Assembly: GCF_002002725.1 (NCBI RefSeq)
Contig: NZ_MUNW01000043.1
Location: 1-64,000, forward strand
Direction of reading: 5' to 3'
Length of the DNA: 64,000 nucleotides
Source of the DNA: Sinorhizobium sp. A49
GTDB taxonomy: Bacteria; Pseudomonadota; Alphaproteobacteria; Rhizobiales; Rhizobiaceae
Shown: in pieces, positions 59,426 to 64,000 of the stretch
Numbering within the stretch: the stretch's first letter is position 1
Layout of the letters: the number at the start of each line of letters is the position of its first letter
Made by a program: the position numbers and the translations under genes
Notes under the pieces: model-generated
Told to the model about the DNA's origin: nothing
The model's database searches: none
What the model saw: the letters and a program-made list of their open reading frames with translations, nothing else

Positions 59426-59864
59426 GATCGCCGCCACCCTCATTGCCCTCGGGCTTGCTGCCACACCGGCGCTTGCCGAGACGATCGAAGTGAAAATGCT
59501 CAATCGCGGCGAGAACGGCTCGATGGTCTTTGAGCCTGATTATGTCGAGCTGAAACCCGGCGGCACCGTCAAGTTTCGTGTCGGGCACAAGAGCCACAAC
59601 GCCGCCTCGATCGACGGCATGGTGCCTGCGGGCTACGCCGGATTCAAGGGCCAGATCAACGAGGAAATCGAGGTTACCTTCGACACGCCAGGCTTCTACG
59701 GTATCAAGTGCTCGCCGCATTTCGCCATGGGCATGGTGATGCTGATCAAGGTCGGCGACGCCGAATTGACCGAAGCCTTTCGCAAGACTGACGTTCCCGG
59801 CCGGGCGCGCGGCCGCTTCGATGCGATCTTCGCGCGCATCGATCAGACGAAAGCGGCACAATGA
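59409..59864 (+). CDS. Pseudoazurin-type blue-copper protein (cupredoxin)
   Basis: A 151-residue protein with a signal peptide (residues 1-23, ALA-ETIEV). The mature part has the pseudoazurin layout: SMVFEPDYVELKPGGTVKF, then copper ligands H63 in KSHNAAS, C101, H104 and M109 in CSPHFAMGM. These donors give a type 1 copper site for periplasmic electron transfer; classic pseudoazurins serve NirK or NosZ. No denitrification gene lies in the window. ATG 59415 is a possible alternative start. It overlaps the methyltransferase start by four bases. Confidence 0.9.
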   Translation: MTMRAKIAATLIALGLAATPALAETIEVKMLNRGENGSMVFEPDYVELKPGGTVKFRVGHKSHNAASIDGMVPAGYAGFKGQINEEIEVTFDTPGFYGIKCSPHFAMGMVMLIKVGDAELTEAFRKTDVPGRARGRFDAIFARIDQTKAAQ

Positions 59865-60667
59865 GCGAGTTGGCCGAAGGCACCGGGCCGGACGTTCGGG
59901 CAAATTTCGACCTCAAGGACGAGATCCGCGACTATTGGTCGAAACGCTCGGAAACCTTCGACCTCGCCTTCGGCCACCGCATCCCGCCTGGTCCGGAATT
60001 CGATGCCTGGCAGAAGCCGGTGCGTGACTTTCTCGGGGCCGAGCCGCTGCAGGTGCTCGAGCTTGCCTGCGGCACCGGTGAGGTGACGCGGCTGATCCAC
60101 GACCTCGGCCACGACGTCACGGCACTCGATTTCTCCGAGGCAATGCTTGCCGTCGCCCGGAAAAAGCATGCGGGCAAAAAGCGCTTGCGCTTCCTGCTGG
60201 CCGACGCCGAAAACACCATGGAACCCGACGAGCGCTATGACGCCATCGTCTGCCGCCATCTGGTGTGGACATTGACCCAGCCGCAATCGACGCTTGGCGA
60301 ATGGTTCCGCCTGCTGAAGCCCGGCGGCAAGCTGCTGGTCTTCGACGGCGACTGGGCGAAACCAACCACGGTCGGGCGCCTGGCATCCTGGGCGATCCAC
60401 CAGATCGACAGGATGATCGGCCCCGACAATCACTACGACGGCGCACTCAGCGATCGGCACGCGGCTATCATGCAAAACCTGCCCTTCGGAGACGGCCTGG
60501 CGGTCGAAACAGTGCTGCCGATGCTGAAGGCTGTCGGCTTCGGGATCATCGAACACGCCTCCCACCAGCCGATCGCCGCGGCACAGCGCAAGACTGCAAA
60601 TTTGCGCAATTGCCTGCGCACGTTCGTCTATCGCCGCTTCATTCTTTGCGCGCACAAACCCGGGTGA
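59861..60667 (+). CDS. SAM-dependent class I methyltransferase
   Basis: A 268-residue methyltransferase with SAM loop VLELACGTGEVTRLI (about 66-80), ALDFSEAMLAVARKK, and LKPGGKLLVFDGDW. It resembles UbiE/BioC-like small-molecule methyltransferases. The substrate is unknown. ATG 59861 overlaps the pseudoazurin stop (ATGA), so it is the fifth gene of the B12-controlled operon. It might modify a corrinoid, a chelator or a quinone; none is shown by the sequence. Confidence 0.88.
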   Translation: MSELAEGTGPDVRANFDLKDEIRDYWSKRSETFDLAFGHRIPPGPEFDAWQKPVRDFLGAEPLQVLELACGTGEVTRLIHDLGHDVTALDFSEAMLAVARKKHAGKKRLRFLLADAENTMEPDERYDAIVCRHLVWTLTQPQSTLGEWFRLLKPGGKLLVFDGDWAKPTTVGRLASWAIHQIDRMIGPDNHYDGALSDRHAAIMQNLPFGDGLAVETVLPMLKAVGFGIIEHASHQPIAAAQRKTANLRNCLRTFVYRRFILCAHKPG

Positions 60668-60828
60668 ATCTTCGGGTTGCACGGGGAGCACGCCGGCAAC
60701 CTCGTGGCATTTGCCGAAAGCCCTGCTATGAAGATTGCCGTCTTGGCTGACGGCGACATTGCGCCGGCAACGGACGCAACGCTTCAACGCGCCGCCCGGC
60801 GACGGCAGATACCGGCAGGTTCCTCATC

Positions 60829-62136
60829 GTGTCCCCATCGAACACTCCCGTGCGTGATCACCTCGAACAGATCCTGGCGAGGCTCGATGCCCGCCGGGAC
60901 AGCGAAAAAACCTATGTCAAACTCTATGCCGAGAGCGCACGCGCCGAAGCCGATGCCGCCGATCACCGTCGGCAGACCGGCGCCACGCTCGGGCCGCTCG
61001 ACGGCAGGATCGTGTCGATCAAGGATCTTTTCGACGTTGTCGGCGAACCGACGCTCGCCGGCTCGATCATCAAGCGCACGGCAGCCGTGCCGCAACAGGA
61101 CGCCGTCGTCGTCGAGAGACTGCGTGCCGCCGGCGCAGTGATCGTCGGCAAGACCCACATGACCGAATTCGCCTTCACCGCGGTTGGGCTCAATCCCCAT
61201 TATCCCGTGCCCGGCAACGCGACCGATGAAAGCCTGGTCCCCGGCGGTTCGTCCTCGGGTGCAGCCGTGTCAGCGGCGGAGGGAACCTGCGACATCGCCA
61301 TCGGCTCGGACACCGGCGGCTCCGTGCGCATTCCGGCGGCGCTGAACGGCCTTGTCGGCTTCAAGCCGACCGCCAGCCGTATCCCACTCGACGGCGCCTT
61401 CCCGCTTGCGCCGAGCCTCGATTCGATCGGTCCGCTGGCGCACAGCGTTGCCGATTGCGCAGCTGCCGATGCCATTTTGGCTGGCGAGCCGGCGGCAGAG
61501 CTTGCGCCTCGTCCAATCGCCGGCCTGCGTATCGGGGTGCCGCGGGGCCAGCTCCTGGCCGGCCTCTCTGCCGAAATTGCCACGGCCTTCGCCGCCAGTC
61601 TCGACCACCTCACGGCTGCCGGCGCCGTGCTTGTCGATTGCGGTATCGACGATTTGATTGATCGGTTGAGGGAGGCGACCGCGATCGGCTCTATCGCCGG
61701 CCTGGAGGCGAGCCGGGTGCATGCCGACTGGCTTTCGGATGAGGACGCACCTGTCGATGCCAGGGTTTCATCGACGCTCCGGCGCCGTTTGTTGACGCCG
61801 CAGGCTGCGCTCGATGCGCTGCTGGAGACCAGAGCGGGCCTGGCACGCACCATGGACGAACGGCTCTCAGCCTGCGACCTCATCGTCTTGCCGACCACGC
61901 CGATCGCCGCCGTTTCGATCGCCTCTGTCGAGGTGGACAAAGCGGAATACGATCGTGTCGAGGGACTGCTCTTGCGCAACTGCCAGGTCGCAAACCAGTT
62001 CGACCTCACCGCCATAACCTTGCCGATGCCGGGACTGACCCGGCCGGCCGGGCTGATGCTGGTGGGCAGGAACGGAACGGACAGGATGCTGCTGGCGGTT
62101 GCGGCTTCGGTGGAGGCGTTGTTGCGGCAAAAATGA
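60829..62136 (+). CDS. Amidase (amidase-signature family)
   Basis: A 435-residue amidase with the Ser-Ser-Lys triad regions: K65 in IVSIKDLFD, Ser in PGGSSSGAAV (141-143) and the nucleophile S165 in GSDTGGSVRIP. Family members include GatA, indoleacetamide hydrolase and nylon or urea amidases, and the substrate is not evident here. The gatCAB partners are absent. The start is GTG 60829 with a weak AGG. It follows the methyltransferase by 161 bases with no gene between; a separate transcript is likely. Confidence 0.88.
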   Translation: MSPSNTPVRDHLEQILARLDARRDSEKTYVKLYAESARAEADAADHRRQTGATLGPLDGRIVSIKDLFDVVGEPTLAGSIIKRTAAVPQQDAVVVERLRAAGAVIVGKTHMTEFAFTAVGLNPHYPVPGNATDESLVPGGSSSGAAVSAAEGTCDIAIGSDTGGSVRIPAALNGLVGFKPTASRIPLDGAFPLAPSLDSIGPLAHSVADCAAADAILAGEPAAELAPRPIAGLRIGVPRGQLLAGLSAEIATAFAASLDHLTAAGAVLVDCGIDDLIDRLREATAIGSIAGLEASRVHADWLSDEDAPVDARVSSTLRRRLLTPQAALDALLETRAGLARTMDERLSACDLIVLPTTPIAAVSIASVEVDKAEYDRVEGLLLRNCQVANQFDLTAITLPMPGLTRPAGLMLVGRNGTDRMLLAVAASVEALLRQK

Positions 62137-62230
62137 AAACGCCAACGATCGGTGTTCGCAACCCCTGGCCGCTCGATTTGTCGCCACCTCCGGTCGCAGA
62201 CCAGAGCGCGCCCCGGAGAAAACGCGGTGT

Positions 62231-62545
62231 TCAGCGTACGAAGGTGTTCCTCACCCGAGCTGAACTTTTGAGATACGCCACCCACAATCCGCTGAGATAC
62301 GCCACCCAAAATCCGCCGGCCAGAAAAACGGCCGCGTTCCATCCCAAATTCTGCAGAGCGATCATCTCAACCAACCCGACATTCAGCGCTTGGGAAATGA
62401 TCACGCAGGTGAGAACAAAGACAGCTGGGTAAGCGAGCCATTGATAGCCGAAGAATTTCGATAGCCTCCTCGCAATGATTCTCAGCCTGGCATCATCAAG
62501 GGGAGTTTCGCGCCGTGAACAAGCAATAGTTGTTGTTCGACCCAT
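62231..62545 (-). CDS. Small membrane protein with an internal tandem duplication
   Basis: A 104-residue protein from ATG 62545, with two hydrophobic segments (about 37-60 and 68-92). The C-terminal stretch reads GFWVAYLS-GLWVAYLK, an 8-residue repeat from a 24-bp tandem DNA duplication (62269-62316). No family recognised. The start is uncertain because the frame is open to 62638 and no strong ribosome site is present. It converges with the amidase gene. Confidence 0.45.
   Translation of the reverse strand: MGRTTTIACSRRETPLDDARLRIIARRLSKFFGYQWLAYPAVFVLTCVIISQALNVGLVEMIALQNLGWNAAVFLAGGFWVAYLSGLWVAYLKSSARVRNTFVR
62269..62316. repeat. 24-bp tandem direct repeat
   Basis: 62269-62292 and 62293-62316 are the same 24-base unit (TGAGATACGCCACCC, then CACAATCCGC or AAAATCCGC) with one mismatch. 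The period is a multiple of three, so the frame on the minus strand is kept. Confidence 0.85.
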
Positions 62546-62658
62546 GCACGGGTATTGCGGACGTGTGAGCCAGCCACGCCGGCGAACCGCGTTGCTGGTG
62601 CGACCATACGACGTTGACGACAGCTTTAATTCTGTCACTTCGATTGAAGCGACCCGCC

Positions 62659-62820
62659 TCAGTGCATCGTTTCGCCGGAAACCTCGTCACGAAGGATACG
62701 GAACGCATCTTCGAGTGCTGCGACCAGCACATTGGTCAGCTCTTCGCCGTCATTGTTGGTGAGGAAGAGGGCAACGGCCGCATCCTGCGGATCGGCATAA
62801 TGCTCGACATCGTTTGACAT
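62659..62820 (-). CDS. Small acidic protein of unknown function
   Basis: A 53-residue protein from ATG 62820, preceded by AAAGGACA. It is acidic (NNDGEELTN, LEDAFRILRDE) and probably helical. No family recognised. The 135-base region 62848-62982 and the gap to 63082 carry nothing further that can be supported. Confidence 0.45.
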   Translation of the reverse strand: MSNDVEHYADPQDAAVALFLTNNDGEELTNVLVAALEDAFRILRDEVSGETMH

Positions 62821-63082
62821 ATCATTGTCCTTTGTTCGCCGTGTCACATCCCGGCTCTTGACGCGATGGTACGAGGGCCGACTTGTGCAAAGCTTGACGG
62901 ACGAACGGGGACATGACGCCCTGCTTGGCGCGCCGCGTCCCTACTACCTATTCGCTTCATTCCCCCGATCTTCTCGAAACGGGTGGTCCGATATCAGCGC
63001 GACATGGCGCCATCGACCTTTTTCCTCGCCCTCTCCCTCCCCGCGCGCTAGAGGACGCTGGAGATAAACGCCGGAACTGAAC

Positions 63083-63595
63083 ATGTCGAAGAAGCCGAAA
63101 CGCGATAACGCCCATTACGAGCAGCGATTGAAGGCGGAATTTCCCGACATCTACGGCGACGTATTGGCGGGCAGGATCTCCTCCTTGCGCAAGGCGCTTG
63201 TCATTGCCGGCCTGAAGCCGCAGCGCACCCGCCTGGAGAAGCTGAAGAATTCGTGGGCAAAGGCGACACCCGGCGAGCGCGAGGGCTTCCTCACATGGCT
63301 GGCGATATCAGGCGTGTTGCCCACGGCCTCTCATTCGCCCGTCGCCGACACTGCTTCTCTTCCCCCGTTCCCGGCAGGAGGCCCCATCGCCAGTGGCCGT
63401 TACCTGCTTCCTTCCACGATCACGCGCATCAAGGCGATCATGGCGAAACGCCGGGTGAAGCCCGACGACGTCATGGGTGAGATGGGCTTTTTGTCCGACG
63501 GGCAATCCCTCGCCCGGGCCCTTGCCAAAAACGCAAGCCTGAGGCTCGCGGTAATTGCCGGGCTGGAGGCATGGCTGCGAACCCACGAAGATTGA
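63083..63595 (+). CDS. Protein of unknown function
   Basis: A 170-residue basic protein. The N-terminal half (YEQRLKAEFPDIYGDVLAGRISSLRKALVIAGLKPQRTRLEKLKNSWAKA) looks like a helical, possibly DNA-binding segment; the C-terminal half (STITRIKAIMAKRRVKPDDVMGEMGFLSDGQSLARALAKN) is also helical, with a Pro/Ala/Ser-rich linker (about 78-105). No family is assigned with confidence. ATG 63083 has GGAGA about 18 bases upstream, so the ribosome site is weak. Confidence 0.6.
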   Translation: MSKKPKRDNAHYEQRLKAEFPDIYGDVLAGRISSLRKALVIAGLKPQRTRLEKLKNSWAKATPGEREGFLTWLAISGVLPTASHSPVADTASLPPFPAGGPIASGRYLLPSTITRIKAIMAKRRVKPDDVMGEMGFLSDGQSLARALAKNASLRLAVIAGLEAWLRTHED

Positions 63596-64000
63596 CCTGG
63601 ACATCGAGGCCTGGTGCCGGGATCCGTCACGAGTTCACTGCCGGTCGTTGAACCTCGGGTGAGCGCGGCGCAGCCGTCTGCGCGTTGCAATATGTCGTCG
63701 ATAGGCAGAGGGGATGAAATGACGCCCCACCAAAACCGGTTGCAAATGTTCCGGAGCACCGCTCTGTGCCGGCCCTCTGGGAGACGAGGCGGACAAGCAG
63801 TAGCGGCGAGGCAATGCCGGCGCGCTTTCGCATTGGCGACAGCCCTTGTTTCCAAAGGTTGCCAAGAACTGGCGCAATACATCCACAGGTGCTAATATTT
63901 TGGCGCCTAGGGTTCCTGGCGAACAAATCTCGCAGTCGATAATCAAATAAACGCGAAGTGCTTGCAGCCAATTGCCGCGCCGTCGAGCCCCGCTCGATGT
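63596..64000. other. Region without a supportable gene
   Basis: The last 405 bases hold no frame with a good start, ribosome site and coding pattern. Short frames on both strands look like chance. The segment 63890-63960 is more AT-rich than the rest of the window. No transposase, tRNA or attachment site was seen. Confidence 0.6.

Noticed and set aside
63614-63971. Short frames on both strands in the last 400 bases
   Set aside because: Overlapping frames with odd Cys/Arg/Ser composition, no ribosome site and no recognised domain.

Overview
The window is a stretch of alphaproteobacterial chromosome, most likely from the Rhizobiaceae (Sinorhizobium/Ensifer lineage). The base composition is GC-rich and third positions strongly favour G or C. 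The F1 ATP synthase operon atpHAGDC stands apart from the F0 genes, the TCA genes run mdh-sucCD-sucAB-...-lpdA, and there are an Omp19-type lipoprotein, a Mic60 homologue between hemD and hemY, CtrA-type TTAA-N7-TTAA sites and rhizobial palindromic repeats. These assignments come from reading protein motifs; no database search was run.

Layout. 1-2.2 kb: the tail of an unknown gene, an Lrp-type regulator divergent from a saccharopine dehydrogenase-like enzyme, and a 273-bp element bounded by a perfect 24-bp inverted repeat. 2.2-9.6 kb (minus strand): manC, then atpC, D, G, A and H, and a small membrane protein. 9.8-19.8 kb: priA, a short transaldolase, a RecF-like AAA ATPase, a PlsC-type acyltransferase, xerC, a TraB/GumN lipoprotein-like protein, and a TetR/MFS divergent pair with clear operator palindromes. 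19.9-31.8 kb (minus strand): a TCA supercluster transcribed mdh, sucC, sucD, sucA, sucB, then MAPEG, VOC, LysE, a secreted unknown, an SDR and lpdA. 32-37.5 kb: zapE, the omp19-like lipoprotein and sdhCDAB. 37.8-43 kb: a secreted protein with a CtrA site at its promoter, an ETF-beta-type methyltransferase, EVE and YciI proteins, gpsA and tsaD. 42.3-48.2 kb (plus strand): hemC, hemD, Mic60-like, hemY, a TerB-like protein and a class I glutamine amidotransferase. 48.2-55.9 kb: an MFS exporter, YggT, DUF167, ppa, a secreted unknown, GNAT, typA, and a Tat-exported PhoD phosphatase with a possible PHO box.

The most interesting part is 56.1-60.7 kb. A cobalamin riboswitch is followed by a 35-codon leader ORF with a strong Shine-Dalgarno. 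After it come five tightly coupled genes: a BtuF/FecB-type binding protein, a FecCD-type permease, an ABC ATPase, a pseudoazurin-type blue-copper protein and a SAM methyltransferase. The three transporter genes fit corrinoid or metal-chelate import repressed by B12. The presence of a cupredoxin and a methyltransferase in the same transcript is not explained by plain B12 uptake. An amidase follows.

From 62.1 kb to the end the coding density drops. This tail holds a small membrane protein with an in-frame 24-bp tandem duplication, a 53-residue ORF and an unrecognised 170-residue protein, and its last 400 bases have no supportable gene.

The window therefore combines energy metabolism (ATP synthase, TCA cycle, succinate dehydrogenase, haem synthesis) with envelope functions and one unusual B12-controlled operon. 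No tRNA, rRNA, intact insertion sequence, CRISPR array or prophage was seen.
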